DNA of 64,000 bases, taken from contig NZ_JABXKP010000077.1 in the NCBI RefSeq assembly GCF_017114985.1, positions 60,241 through 124,240 on the forward strand. The letters are read 5' to 3'. Position 1 is the stretch's first letter. Every line of letters begins with the position of its first letter. Position numbers and translations under genes: made by a program. The stretch comes from Nostoc sp. JL33. Lineage in GTDB: Bacteria; Cyanobacteriota; Cyanobacteriia; Cyanobacteriales; Nostocaceae. The notes beneath the pieces are model-generated. The model saw only the letters and a program-made list of their open reading frames with translations. It had not been told where the DNA came from and made no database searches. Positions 7,522-16,685 of this stretch are shown piece after piece.

Positions 7522-8979
7522 ATGCCGGAAGCGCTAGAAATCGAGCGTCACAGAGCTGCGATCGCTCGTACTGATTTATCTCGCCCCGTGCGATTGGCAA
7601 TAGAATGGGCAATCCTACATCAAGACACCACTTTTTTTGATTACGGTTGCGGCTATGGTGGTGATGTCCAGCGAGTAAAAAACTTAGGTTACACCAGCAC
7701 AGGCTGGGACCCTTACTACTATCCCGATGTACCACGCACCGCCGCCGATGTGGTGAATTTTGGTTATGTCCTCAACGTCATTGAAGACTCAGAAGAACGC
7801 CGTCAAAGCCTAATCAAAGCTTGGGAGCTTACCGGCAAAGTTTTAATTGTCGCGGCTCAAATACTGATTAACGCTCCCAGCAAAACCCAACTTGCTTACA
7901 ATGATGGCATTGTGACGCGCCGCAATACTTTTCAGAAATATTACGAACAAGAAGAACTCAAAACTTATATTGATCAGGTGCTAAATGTAGATGCAGTACC
8001 GATCGCGCTAGGCGTCTACTTTGTTTTTCGAGATGAAGCAGAAAAAGAAAGTTATAAAGCTATCCGCTTCTTTTCTACCTCTTCTACACCGCGAGTCCGC
8101 ATCCCTACTAAGCGGTTTGAAGATTATCAAGAACAGCTGCAACCATTAATGGCGTTTTTCACCAAGCGCGGTAGACTACCTGCAAAAGGCGAATTGGAAA
8201 ATGAACAGGAATTAGTGAGCGAATTTGGTAACTTTCGCCGCGCCTTTGGTGTAGTTTTGCAAGCCACCGACGAAGCAGAATGGGATGCGATCGCTTACCG
8301 TCGTTCTCTAGATATCCAAGTTTATCTCGCCCTCACTCATTTTGATCAACGTCCTACATGGCAAAAGCTAGCCCCAGAAATGCGTCACGATATCAAAGCC
8401 TTTTTTAGTAGCTACGAGGAAGCTTGTCAAGTAGCCGACCAAAAGCTTTTCAGCTTAGGTAAACCTGGGGTGATTCAAACTGCTTGCGAAAAAAGCAGAA
8501 TTGGTAAACATACACGCGGTGCGCTTTACGTGCATGTTTCGGCATTAGCAGCACTTGACCCGGTACTACGAATTTGTGAAGGTTGCGCTAGCCGTACCAT
8601 TGGGCGTATAGATGAAGCCACATTAATCAAATATCACACTGATAAGCCGCAAATATCCTATCTGTCTTACCCCGAATTCGACACTGATCCCCATCCAGCA
8701 TTAAAAGCCAGCATCGGTATTGATTTAAAAACCCTATTCGTCACTCATCGAGACTACGAAACTAGGGCAAATCCGCCGATTTTGCACCGGAAGGAAACAT
8801 TTGTTACCAGCAACTACCCACGTTACGAAGAATTTGCTAAACTCACTCAACAAGAACAGGAATTAGGATTGCTCAAGGATAAAAGCGACATCGGTACGCG
8901 TGAAGGTTGGGAAAAATGCCTCGCCGCACACCGGGTAGAAATAAGGGGACATCAGGTTTATTCCATTAAGGAAAATTAA
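7522..8979 (+). CDS. DNA phosphorothioation-associated putative methyltransferase
   Basis: This 485-residue protein belongs to the methyltransferase-like family repeatedly found beside dnd genes. An S-adenosylmethionine-binding motif I is visible as FFDYGCGYGGDVQRV (residues ~39-53), followed by GWDPYY, and VVNFGYVLNVIED where motif IV-like residues would lie. The C-terminal ~300 residues have no motif I recognise. The substrate is unknown. It lies last in the dndC-dndE transcription unit and both ends look intact. Confidence 0.9.
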   Translation: MPEALEIERHRAAIARTDLSRPVRLAIEWAILHQDTTFFDYGCGYGGDVQRVKNLGYTSTGWDPYYYPDVPRTAADVVNFGYVLNVIEDSEERRQSLIKAWELTGKVLIVAAQILINAPSKTQLAYNDGIVTRRNTFQKYYEQEELKTYIDQVLNVDAVPIALGVYFVFRDEAEKESYKAIRFFSTSSTPRVRIPTKRFEDYQEQLQPLMAFFTKRGRLPAKGELENEQELVSEFGNFRRAFGVVLQATDEAEWDAIAYRRSLDIQVYLALTHFDQRPTWQKLAPEMRHDIKAFFSSYEEACQVADQKLFSLGKPGVIQTACEKSRIGKHTRGALYVHVSALAALDPVLRICEGCASRTIGRIDEATLIKYHTDKPQISYLSYPEFDTDPHPALKASIGIDLKTLFVTHRDYETRANPPILHRKETFVTSNYPRYEEFAKLTQQEQELGLLKDKSDIGTREGWEKCLAAHRVEIRGHQVYSIKEN

Positions 8980-9132
8980 GGAAAATTAAGGAATAATCAC
9001 ACTGTTAGAGCATTGCTGATATGTATCTTAAATAAAGAAAATCTTAGCAGGTTTGTGTACTTACACGAAATTAGGCAGCAGTTATGGCAAGATAACTGCA
9101 ATTCAATTAAATAAAAAGGAATCTTCAAGATT

Positions 9133-10434
9133 GTGGAAGTAAATAAATCGCTGCTACGAATTTTTGGCAGCCCGAAGATGGGAGCTTTGTTATTTCTTGG
9201 CTTTTCATCAGGGTTGCCGTTATATTTAACCAGTCAGACATTACAAGCATGGTTGACCAAAGAAGGAATTAGCTTGGCAGCGATCGCCGCTTTTAGTTTA
9301 GTAAAGCTGCCCTATTCTTTAAAATTTCTCTGGTCGCCTTTACTAGATAGATTTGTACCGCCTTTTTTGGGGCGACGTCGAGGTTGGCTGGTAATTACAC
9401 AAGTAGTATTACTGTTAAGTATAGCTGCGATGGCTCTACAACACCCATCCCAAGGGCTACAACCTTTAATAATTGCTGCTGTTACCGTTGCTTTTTTTAG
9501 CGCCAGTCAAGACATTTTAGTTGATGCTTACCGCACTGATGTAGTGGAAATAGAAGAAAGAGGTGCTGGAGCATCTATTTACTTATTGGGTTATCGCATT
9601 GCGATTCTAGTAACCGGTTACCTCAGCCTATTTTTGGCAGATAGAATACCTTGGCAAGCTGTTTATTTATTGATGTCGCTGCTGATGCTCGTAGGCGTGG
9701 TAAGTTCTATTTTTGCACCAGAACCAGTCCTACGCGATCGCCCGCCTCAGACTTTAGGAGCCGCCGTCAAATTACCCTTCATTGAATTTTTCCAGCGTCA
9801 TGGCTGGCTACAAGGACTTTTAATCCTGATATTCATTGTGATCTACAAGTTAGGGGATTCTTTACTAAAGAATGTATCCACCCCATTTTTGTTAGATAAA
9901 GGCTTACATTTCACTCAAAGCGACATCGCATTTCCTGGTGCGCTGGGAATTTTCGCCACTATTATTGGCACCTTAGCCGCAGGAGCAATAATGACCAAAA
10001 TTGGTGTTAATCGCTCGCTCTGGATATTCGCAATATTGCAAGCTGTCGGTAATTTGGCTTTCTTTGCGTTAGCAGTAGTAGGTAAAAACTTTTATCTAAT
10101 GTTAGCTGCCGTTAATATAGAACAATTCTGTGCCGGTTTAGAAACTGCTGCTTTTGTAGCATTTTTGATGAGTCTTTGTAACCAAAGCTTTTCAGCTACA
10201 CAGTACGCCTTACTTTCAAGTTTACAGGCTTTTAGTAGAGATATTCTCACGGCTCCAGGAGGTACATGGGCGCAAACCACCGGTTGGTCTACATTCTTTC
10301 TACTCACAGCAATAGCTGCTTTGCCAGGATTACTATTATTGCCATTCTTTGCCCCTTGGAATCCAAAGCCAATGCTAGTATTATCCAGACCAGGACTTGA
10401 GGACGAAGAAGAGGATATATGGGGAATCAAGTAG
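9133..10434 (+). CDS. ampG: MFS permease of the AmpG (muropeptide) family
   Basis: A 433-residue protein of about 12 hydrophobic segments, starting at GTG. FLGFSSGLPLYLTSQTLQAWL, the loop SLKFLWSPLLDRFVPPFLGRRRGW and SASQDILVDAYRTD are typical of AmpG-type transporters, which import anhydromuropeptides from cell-wall turnover. The substrate is inferred from family. The 3' end overlaps the next gene by 16 bp, so the two are likely cotranscribed. Confidence 0.88.
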   Translation: MEVNKSLLRIFGSPKMGALLFLGFSSGLPLYLTSQTLQAWLTKEGISLAAIAAFSLVKLPYSLKFLWSPLLDRFVPPFLGRRRGWLVITQVVLLLSIAAMALQHPSQGLQPLIIAAVTVAFFSASQDILVDAYRTDVVEIEERGAGASIYLLGYRIAILVTGYLSLFLADRIPWQAVYLLMSLLMLVGVVSSIFAPEPVLRDRPPQTLGAAVKLPFIEFFQRHGWLQGLLILIFIVIYKLGDSLLKNVSTPFLLDKGLHFTQSDIAFPGALGIFATIIGTLAAGAIMTKIGVNRSLWIFAILQAVGNLAFFALAVVGKNFYLMLAAVNIEQFCAGLETAAFVAFLMSLCNQSFSATQYALLSSLQAFSRDILTAPGGTWAQTTGWSTFFLLTAIAALPGLLLLPFFAPWNPKPMLVLSRPGLEDEEEDIWGIK

Positions 10435-10826
10435 TTATTGCTGTCGGCACATTTATTCTCTTACTCACTGGTTTATTACTTGGCTATGTTCTCTCGCAGT
10501 TAGTTCTGGGATTTCTAGCATTTAACCTCCTAACTTTTTTCGGAACACTTAGCCTAATTTTAATTTTTGGTACACTTTATTACGTTTTATTTTGGCAGTT
10601 GCGGAGAGAGCAGTCCCGGCCATCAACTATAAATGAACGAATACCAAACCAGGTAGACAATGGTGGATCTGATAGCTATCTCAAAAATAGGCTAATCGCT
10701 AAATTATCCGGTGACGCTGCGGCTGCCGAACGGTTAATTGAACAAGCAAAGGAGACTTATCCTGGGATGCCGGAGAATTGGTATTGCGAAAGAGTGCTTG
10801 ATGAGTTGGAGCGCGATCGCCCATAA
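10419..10826 (+). CDS. Small membrane protein of unknown function
   Basis: A 135-residue protein starting inside the end of ampG (16-bp overlap). The first ~65 residues form two hydrophobic helices. The C-terminal part is soluble and ends in a helix-rich segment (AAAERLIEQAKETYPGMPENWYCERVLDELE). No named domain is recognised. Translational coupling to the AmpG-like permease suggests related use, but function is unknown. Confidence 0.75.
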   Translation: MGNQVVIAVGTFILLLTGLLLGYVLSQLVLGFLAFNLLTFFGTLSLILIFGTLYYVLFWQLRREQSRPSTINERIPNQVDNGGSDSYLKNRLIAKLSGDAAAAERLIEQAKETYPGMPENWYCERVLDELERDRP

Positions 10827-10830
10827 TACT

Positions 10831-10927
10831 GAGGGAGTGGGGAGTGGGGAGTGGGGAGTTAGGAGTTAGGAGTTAGGAGACAAGGGAGAATTTTTCCAAT
10901 GCCCAATGCCCAATGCCCAATGCCCCA
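10831..10927. repeat. Two short tandem heptamer-type repeat tracts
   Basis: The tract GGGAGTG/GGAGTTA runs in 7-base steps over 10831-10880. A second one, CCAATGC, runs from 10897 to 10927. Such STRR-like tracts are typical of heterocyst-forming cyanobacteria and fill many spacers in this window. No promoter was identified within them. Confidence 0.85.
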
Positions 10928-11017
10928 TTCCCAAAAAATCGCTAAAATCAATCAAGAATACTTCACAAATCTTCAGCTAGGTTCTCATAAAAGTTCATAG
11001 CTCTTTGCAATCTAAAT

Positions 11018-11206
11018 ATGGCTATATTTCGTCAGTACATTGCCCCCTTGCTTGCGGTATTGGTATTTCTCTTTGCCCTAGTGGCAGTCAGCGCCCGCAT
11101 CTTTTTACCTTCCGATATGGCAGCACCCGCACCAATAGAACAGGTAGGGGTAAGTTCTCAACCTACTCCAAGTGATTTCCCACCAGCAGCACATAACGAA
11201 AGCTAG
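11018..11206 (+). CDS. Small single-span membrane protein, unknown function
   Basis: A 62-residue protein with one N-terminal transmembrane helix (residues ~8-30) and a Pro/Ser-rich tail. There is no recognised motif. It lies 23 bp before a GNAT gene and may be in the same transcript. The short length makes the call moderate. Confidence 0.55.
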   Translation: MAIFRQYIAPLLAVLVFLFALVAVSARIFLPSDMAAPAPIEQVGVSSQPTPSDFPPAAHNES

Positions 11207-11229
11207 CTCCCGTCAATAAACCTATTTAA

Positions 11230-11739
11230 GTGTCTGAGCAACTACTACCTGGGTATATTATTCGCCGTGGCTCCGTTTTGGATCGATCGCTGCTGCTTAA
11301 ATTCATGCAGCGAACTTACCAGGATCTTTTTCCCAATGAAGATTTTTCTCACCTAGAACAAACAGTTAAGCAATACTTTTCCAGCGATACGCCCTTGTGG
11401 TGGGTCGATGAGGAGGGGAAGCAAGGGAGCAATAAAGGATTTCTCTCCTCTGCCTCCCATCCACCCATAGCCTGTCTCTGGGTGGGCAATGCCATAGATC
11501 AAATACAGGGAAACCGTCATGCTCACATCTTTATCCTCTACGTTGTACCAGAATATCGGCGACGAGGTATTGGTAGAGCGTTGATGCGATATGTGGAAAA
11601 TTGGGCTATTCAAAGAGGCGATCGCCAGATTGGACTGCAAGTGTTTCAATCAAACAAACCCGCATTAAATCTTTACAATCAGTTAGGTTATCAAACCCAA
11701 TCCCTGTGGATGGTAAAATTCCTGAGTGCAGAACAATAA
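11230..11739 (+). CDS. GNAT-family N-acetyltransferase
   Basis: A 169-residue protein starting at GTG. The acetyl-CoA-binding signature VVPEYRRRGIGRALMRYVE is at residues ~108-126, followed by LQVFQSNKPALNLYNQLGY, the usual motif B. The acceptor substrate is unknown. A low-complexity insert (EEGKQGSNKGFLSSASHPP, ~60-78) is unlike typical GNAT loops and its DNA resembles the nearby short repeats, so it may be a repeat captured in frame. Confidence 0.88.
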   Translation: MSEQLLPGYIIRRGSVLDRSLLLKFMQRTYQDLFPNEDFSHLEQTVKQYFSSDTPLWWVDEEGKQGSNKGFLSSASHPPIACLWVGNAIDQIQGNRHAHIFILYVVPEYRRRGIGRALMRYVENWAIQRGDRQIGLQVFQSNKPALNLYNQLGYQTQSLWMVKFLSAEQ

Positions 11740-11877
11740 AGAAAAGCATATCGATAACATACTTTAGCGTCTGAAGTTATGACAGTTCTCGTTCGGATAA
11801 AACTCGACGAGGTGAAAATAAAGTGTATAATACTGCAATTAATATTTATAAAGCTTTAACTTATTGGTGCGGGGGTA

Positions 11878-11906
11878 TATGTTAATCCCTTTTCGGGATT
11901 GAAATG
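11878..11906 (+). repeat. Single CRISPR-repeat-like palindrome
   Basis: The sequence GTTAATCCCTTTTCGGGATT followed by GAAA has the stem AATCCC/GGGATT and the 3' tail GGGATTGAAA that end many cyanobacterial CRISPR repeats. Only one unit is present, with no second copy nearby and no cas gene in the window. It lies 6 bp before the ATG of the HEAT-repeat gene, so a cis-regulatory hairpin is an equal possibility. Confidence 0.4.
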
Positions 11907-11911
11907 AAATT

Positions 11912-12670
11912 ATGTATGACGAAGACGATCTCAGCCTACTCGATGTTGAGGAGGAGCTAGAAAGCCCCTTAGATAAAATAGAGCCGCTAACTGCCGAATC
12001 AGAGGTGGCAAAGCCTGATCCAGAAGTGATGCTAGCCTTGCTGGAAAATCCCCAGCCCCAGCAAAGAATGTTAGCAGCGCGTGCTTTTTGTGATATAGAA
12101 GATGCGCGTGCTACCCCGCATCTAATTCGTCTGTTAACTGATAACTGTCCCTTAGTGCGGGTGAGTGCAGCCTATGGCATCGGACGCAATCCCACCTCAG
12201 AAGCAGTCAGTCCGTTAATTGCTCAACTAAACAATGATTGGAATGGCTATGTGCGTAAAGGTGTTGTTTGGGCTTTAGGAAACTGTCGCGATCGCCGTTG
12301 TTTACCACCCTTAGCAGATGCCTTAAGAACCGACATTTCCGCAGTGCGTTTGTGGGCTGCTAGCGCCTTAGCACAGATGGCAGAAGTGGGTTACGAAGCA
12401 GTTATCGGGGCAATACCACCATTAATTGAAGCCTTAGTCCAAGATCCCGTGGCAGCAGTGCGGAGTAACAGTGCTTGGGCAATTGGTCAACTGTGCCGCG
12501 AACTACCTTCTAATGTAGTTTATGCCACAGCGATCGATGCTTTAATTCAAGCCTTTGCCGAAGACCAAGATTTGGGAGTCCGGGAAGACGCTAAAGCCTC
12601 ACTTTTAGGAGTGGGTGATCCCCGTGGCTTACAGCTGATTGAAACCCTGGAACAAGAAGGGTGGTTTTGA
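11912..12670 (+). CDS. HEAT-repeat protein (PBS-lyase-like repeats)
   Basis: A 252-residue soluble protein made of about five HEAT/armadillo units, seen as recurring patterns such as DARATPHLIRLLTDNCPLVRVSAAYGIG, WNGYVRKGVVWALGNC and VAAVRSNSAWAIGQLC. An acidic N-terminal ~40 residues precedes the repeats. Related repeats occur in phycobilin lyases (CpcE/F type) but also in unrelated scaffold proteins. No phycobilisome gene lies nearby, so a lyase role is not supported. Confidence 0.85.
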   Translation: MYDEDDLSLLDVEEELESPLDKIEPLTAESEVAKPDPEVMLALLENPQPQQRMLAARAFCDIEDARATPHLIRLLTDNCPLVRVSAAYGIGRNPTSEAVSPLIAQLNNDWNGYVRKGVVWALGNCRDRRCLPPLADALRTDISAVRLWAASALAQMAEVGYEAVIGAIPPLIEALVQDPVAAVRSNSAWAIGQLCRELPSNVVYATAIDALIQAFAEDQDLGVREDAKASLLGVGDPRGLQLIETLEQEGWF

Positions 12671-12695
12671 TTGGGGATTGGGCAATTCAATGCAA

Positions 12696-12733
12696 GGATT
12701 TTGGATTATAGAATTGAAATTTAATCCAAAATC
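12696..12733. repeat. Dispersed palindrome GGATT...AATCC, copy 1
   Basis: The arms GGATTTTGGATTA and TAATCCAAAATCC enclose GAATTGAAATT. The same palindrome recurs at 16921-16957 and 45661-45700. It lies just after the HEAT-repeat gene and could act as a 3' hairpin. Confidence 0.7.
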
Positions 12734-12826
12734 CGTCTTAAAAAGTTTGCTCAACGGGGGGAACCCCCGCACGCAACTTTTGTCTCCGACACGCTACGCG
12801 AACGCAAAATCTAAAATCTAAAATTC

Positions 12827-13234
12827 TTACTGTCCTTCAGTTCCAGGTTTGACCAAATTTAAGTCATAAGGACGCTCAGTATCATCCTCACCTAAATATT
12901 CACCATTTTGAATTTCCAGAATAACTAGCGGAATATGTCCAGGATTTTCTACTTTATGTAGGGTTGCTGCGGGAACATAAGTTGATTCGTTTCGATTCAA
13001 TAATATTTCCGCATCGCCACAAGTCACCTTCGCCACACCGGAAACTACAACCCAATGTTCATTGCGGTGATAATGGATTTGTGGTTTGATACCGTGCCTG
13101 GGCTTGATTTCAACACGACTAATTCTATAGGTTTCTCCCTCCTCGATCACCTCCACCTCACCCCAATATCGTGTACCTGCATGTGGAGACAATTCGTTGA
13201 TATTTGACTGAGTATTATTGTCATTCTGAGCCAT
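12827..13234 (-). CDS. Cupin-domain protein, mannose-6-phosphate isomerase type II-like
   Basis: About 135 residues from ATG 13234 (a TTG at 13252 would add six). It is a single cupin barrel: GTRYWGEVEVIEEGETYRI, the metal motif PQIHYHRNEHWVVVSGVAKV, and HKVENPG. This matches the C-terminal cupin of bifunctional GDP-mannose pyrophosphorylase/phosphomannose isomerases, here as a stand-alone domain. Stand-alone copies may be isomerases or sugar-nucleotide epimerase-like cupins. The exact substrate is not determinable. Confidence 0.85.
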   Translation of the reverse strand: MAQNDNNTQSNINELSPHAGTRYWGEVEVIEEGETYRISRVEIKPRHGIKPQIHYHRNEHWVVVSGVAKVTCGDAEILLNRNESTYVPAATLHKVENPGHIPLVILEIQNGEYLGEDDTERPYDLNLVKPGTEGQ

Positions 13235-13413
13235 AACTAATTTTTCAACCAAATGATTATCAGTATTTTTAAGTAATCTAACGTAAACACAATAAACCTG
13301 GGCATGAAAATGGTCACAACATCTGTATTAATACAACTGTTCTAACTTGACCCCTGGTAATGGATTCTATCCCTGAATTTCTGAATTATGAATTATGAAT
13401 TATCAATTATGAA

Positions 13414-14760
13414 TTATTTACTCCCCCTATACTGAATCCTATAAATCCGATTATTGGCTTCTTCTGTTAGTAGTAGACTACCATCTGGCAACACGAGTAA
13501 ACCTACAGGTCGTCCCCAAGTGGTGGGTACAGAAGGATTTAGCAAAAATCCTGTGAGAAAGTCTTCGTAGTAGCCAAGCGATCGCCCTTTAGCATCGAAG
13601 GGAACAAATACAATTTTATAACCAGTGCCGCGATCGCGGTTCCAAGAACCACGAAAAGCAGCAAAAGCACCGTTACGGTATTTTTCTGGAAACGTTTTAC
13701 GATCATAAAACTGCAAACCCAATGCTGCTGAGTGCGCCTGGAACAGCACATCTGGACTTTGGGTACGGGCTACTAAGTCGGGGCGTTTACTTTTGCCATC
13801 CGTCTTTTGGCGCGGATCGAGGTTGTTTGGTGCCAGATAAGCATAAGGCCAGCCGTAAAATGCCCCCTGTTTAACGCGTGTCAGATAGTCTGGAACCAAG
13901 TCATCACCGATTCCATCTCGTTCGTTGACAGTGGCGTAAAGTTCCTTAGTTACAGGATGAAAGTCTAAGCCAACAGGGTTACGCAAGCCGGAAGCAAAAG
14001 TCTGCTGCTGGGAACCATCTAAATTCATCACCTGTATGGAAGCCCGTGGTAGAGGTTCTTCATCCACATTGCTTCCTGAACCAACTGAAACATATAATTT
14101 ATTGCGATCGGGCGAGACAACGACATTGCGCGTCCAATGGTTGTTATAACCTTCAGATGGCAAGTCGGCGATTTTTTTCCCCTTACCTGTAATCTTGTTT
14201 TGACCTTGAGTATAGGGAAAACGCACCACAGCATCTGTATTCCCCAGAAAAAAAGAATTACCTGCAAAAGCCATTCCGAAGGGTCTATTGAGTCCGTTGT
14301 CCCCACTAGCAAAGGTTTCTCGAACGTCGGCTATGCCGTCGCCGTTGCTGTCACGCAACAGACGAATCCGATTTTGCCCGGTTTCAGTCACTAGGACATC
14401 ACCACTGGGGGTTAAAGCTAGCCAGCGTGGGGCATCTAAACCTTCAGCAAAGACGTTTACTGTGAAGCCTGGAGGTACGCGCAGCACCGGATTTTGCCCA
14501 ATGGGCACAACCTCAGGCCGCTTGGAGGCACTTTTTGTTGCGAAGGGTGCTGGTAAATTCTTCAGATTGATCCGGATGGGTTTGGGTGAAAGTGCTTCAG
14601 TACGGACAATATTTTTTGGCTGTGTAGGATTCTGTGTTTGTTGGGCAGAAGCTACAGATGTTTGTGGTGTGGGATTATCCAAAGAAGCGCGACTCTGGTT
14701 ACAGGCTGCTGTCAAGGTTAGTAACAAAACTGGCAGCAATAAACGCGCAGGGGCTTTCAT
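13414..14760 (-). CDS. Secreted lipoprotein, sorbosone/PQQ-type sugar dehydrogenase family
   Basis: About 448 residues from ATG 14760. The N-terminus is a lipoprotein signal (LLLPVLLLTLTAAC, lipobox Cys ~21), followed by a Pro/Thr-rich linker to ~75. The rest is a six-blade beta-propeller of the glucose/sorbosone dehydrogenase type: GFTVNVFAEGLDAPRWLALTPSGDVLVTE, LNRPFGMAF, YNNHWTRNVVVSP, ASGLRNPVGLDFHP. Homologues use PQQ or act as propellers of unknown substrate; cofactor use is unproven. Confidence 0.88.
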   Translation of the reverse strand: MKAPARLLLPVLLLTLTAACNQSRASLDNPTPQTSVASAQQTQNPTQPKNIVRTEALSPKPIRINLKNLPAPFATKSASKRPEVVPIGQNPVLRVPPGFTVNVFAEGLDAPRWLALTPSGDVLVTETGQNRIRLLRDSNGDGIADVRETFASGDNGLNRPFGMAFAGNSFFLGNTDAVVRFPYTQGQNKITGKGKKIADLPSEGYNNHWTRNVVVSPDRNKLYVSVGSGSNVDEEPLPRASIQVMNLDGSQQQTFASGLRNPVGLDFHPVTKELYATVNERDGIGDDLVPDYLTRVKQGAFYGWPYAYLAPNNLDPRQKTDGKSKRPDLVARTQSPDVLFQAHSAALGLQFYDRKTFPEKYRNGAFAAFRGSWNRDRGTGYKIVFVPFDAKGRSLGYYEDFLTGFLLNPSVPTTWGRPVGLLVLPDGSLLLTEEANNRIYRIQYRGSK

Positions 14761-14846
14761 GGCGGTAGACACTATACACAATTTTTATACTCTAGACTTG
14801 AGATTTAATAATTGTCGCCAGTCTAAAGTTTGATTTTTCTTGTTGT

Positions 14847-16058
14847 TTATACATATAAGCATTTGTTAGTTGACAAAAAATTTTCAAATTCTGCTACTGC
14901 CAATGGACGGCTAAATAGAAAACCTTGCATATAATTACAGTTATATTGACGCAAAAAAGCTAGTTCTGCTTCCGTCTCTACACCTTCAGCAACTACATCT
15001 AGATTGAGATTGTGAGCCATTTGAATTAATCCTTTAGTAATGGCTGATTTCTGCGGATCGTTAGTAACATTATGGATAAAATAACGGTCTATTTTTAATG
15101 TGTTAATTGGTAAGGTTTTCAGATAAATTAAAGAATTGTAGCCCGTACCAAAATCATCGATCGCAATTTTTACACCCAAGGATTGCAATTTGTTCATAGT
15201 AGCGATCGCACTATTTACATCTTGCATAATCATACTTTCAGTCAGTTCTAGCTCTAAGTAATGTGGTTCCAAACCATTTATAGCTATTAAATTGACTATT
15301 TTCTGAATCAAATCTGGTTGATTAAATTCCATTACTGACAGATTCACAGCAACAATCAAGGAATAAATTCCGGCATCACGCCAGCTTTTTATTTGTTGAC
15401 AGACCCTTTTTAATACCCATTTCCCAAGTGGAACAATTAAACCTGTAGACTCTGCTAACGGAATAAATTCTGTTGGGTAAATCATCCCCAATTCTGGGCT
15501 TTGCCAGCGCAATAAACTTTCAACAGCTACTATTTTACCAGAAGCAATATCGACTATTGGTTGATAATAAATTTCAAATTCTTGAAATTTATGTTGTTTG
15601 ATAGCCCGATGTAAGCTAATCTCTAACATCTGCATTTTTGGAGACAAGCTGTTAATTACAGTCGGAGGAGATAAATATCTTTTTAAAGTAGCGTACTTTT
15701 CCAACCTATTCGTGATCGCACTTAATAACTCAGCACGAGTGAATGGCTTAGTTATATAGTCATCGGCACCCATATCCATACCTTGACGGAAGTCAGATTT
15801 GCCAGATTTGGCAGTGAGAAAAATGAAGGGAATTGTTGCCGTTGATGGATCTTGGCGTAACGCTGTTAGCACGCCATAACCGTCAATTTCTGGCATCATC
15901 AGATCACAGAGAATTAAATCGGGAACTTCGGAGATAGCCAAATCTACCCCAATTCTGCCATTAGCCGCAGCAAGAGTTTCAAAATTCTCAGCTTCTAGTA
16001 AATCTAAAATATTTTCACGAACTGCTTCTTCATCTTCTATTATTAAAATTTTGGGCAT
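14847..16058 (-). CDS. Response regulator with c-di-GMP phosphodiesterase (EAL) output
   Basis: A 403-residue protein. Residues 1-125 form a receiver domain (IEDEE, phospho-acceptor in LILCDLMMPEIDG, K in ITKPFTRAELL). Residues ~150-395 form an EAL domain with ESLLRW in place of EALLRW. The other catalytic residues look present: VNLSVMEF, LELTES, IAIDDFGTGY, LKIDRYF, VVAEGVET, MQGFLFSRP. It should hydrolyse c-di-GMP under control of a histidine kinase, which is not in the window. Confidence 0.93.
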   Translation of the reverse strand: MPKILIIEDEEAVRENILDLLEAENFETLAAANGRIGVDLAISEVPDLILCDLMMPEIDGYGVLTALRQDPSTATIPFIFLTAKSGKSDFRQGMDMGADDYITKPFTRAELLSAITNRLEKYATLKRYLSPPTVINSLSPKMQMLEISLHRAIKQHKFQEFEIYYQPIVDIASGKIVAVESLLRWQSPELGMIYPTEFIPLAESTGLIVPLGKWVLKRVCQQIKSWRDAGIYSLIVAVNLSVMEFNQPDLIQKIVNLIAINGLEPHYLELELTESMIMQDVNSAIATMNKLQSLGVKIAIDDFGTGYNSLIYLKTLPINTLKIDRYFIHNVTNDPQKSAITKGLIQMAHNLNLDVVAEGVETEAELAFLRQYNCNYMQGFLFSRPLAVAEFENFLSTNKCLYV

Positions 16059-16220
16059 AATTTACCTGAATTTATATTTTATTATTTAATGAGAAAATGA
16101 CAACAAACTTTGTACCAAATCCCAACGTAGTTGTGACAAATGTTCCACTTTAGTAGATACCAGAAACTCACTCGAATGAGGCAGCCTGGTTTGTCGTGTC
16201 TGTCAGTACCATAGTGCGTG

Positions 16221-16685
16221 TTAGTAACCATTTATAGTCAGTAATTGTCTTTCAACGAGAATCTGATGTGCTACCTCAAAGGAACCAATACTAGCGTTCC
16301 CTCTAGTTTTCTCTGTTTTTTGCGCTAGTGCTTGACAAATACTTTCAGGGTTGACAAGACCAACAACTTGATATTGGTTGTCTACAAGTGCCAGTAGATG
16401 TAACTGCTGCAACAGTGATACCACTGAGGTTATCTTTAGAAATTATGACACGTTTAATGTCATGACCGAAGTATGGATAACTTCAGAAATATTGGCTGTT
16501 TGCAAACTAGTTCCTGAAGCTAAAAGCAGTATTATATCATACTGGGTGAAGCACCCCACTACCTGCAAATACCAAGAAATTAAGACAATCTTGCTCCGTG
16601 CTGCCATCAGTGCGTAGGCATAGCCGGTCGTAGACACCGCAATAGTATTCTTAATAGTGTTTCCGGCATAACCCATCCGCAGCAA
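16221..16685 (-). pseudogene. Decayed CBS-domain pair protein
   Basis: Two minus-strand pieces match consecutive parts of a CBS-pair protein. Piece 1 (16443-16685) contains VVGCFTQYDIILLLASGTSLQTANISEVIHTSVMTLNVS. Piece 2 (16221-16424) contains LLQQLHLLALVDNQYQVVGLVNPESICQAL. A stop and a frame change separate them, and the expected downstream sensor or cyclase part is absent. The repeat at 16611-16641 lies within the first piece. The gene appears to be a fragment of a larger signalling protein. Confidence 0.75.
16611..16641. repeat. Dispersed repeat of the GCGTAGGC..AGCC..GTCGTAGACA type
   Basis: GCGTAGGCATAGCCGGTCGT then AGACACCGC. Close copies occur at 37408-37432 and 39261-39291, and a diverged one at 60972-60990. 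This copy falls inside the CBS pseudogene. Confidence 0.75.

Noticed and set aside
11878..11906. CRISPR array
   Set aside because: Only one repeat-like unit, no spacers and no cas genes, so it was recorded as a repeat-like palindrome only.
12639..12821. 60-codon ORF after the HEAT-repeat gene
   Set aside because: Runs through a dispersed palindrome and tandem repeats; no coding signal.
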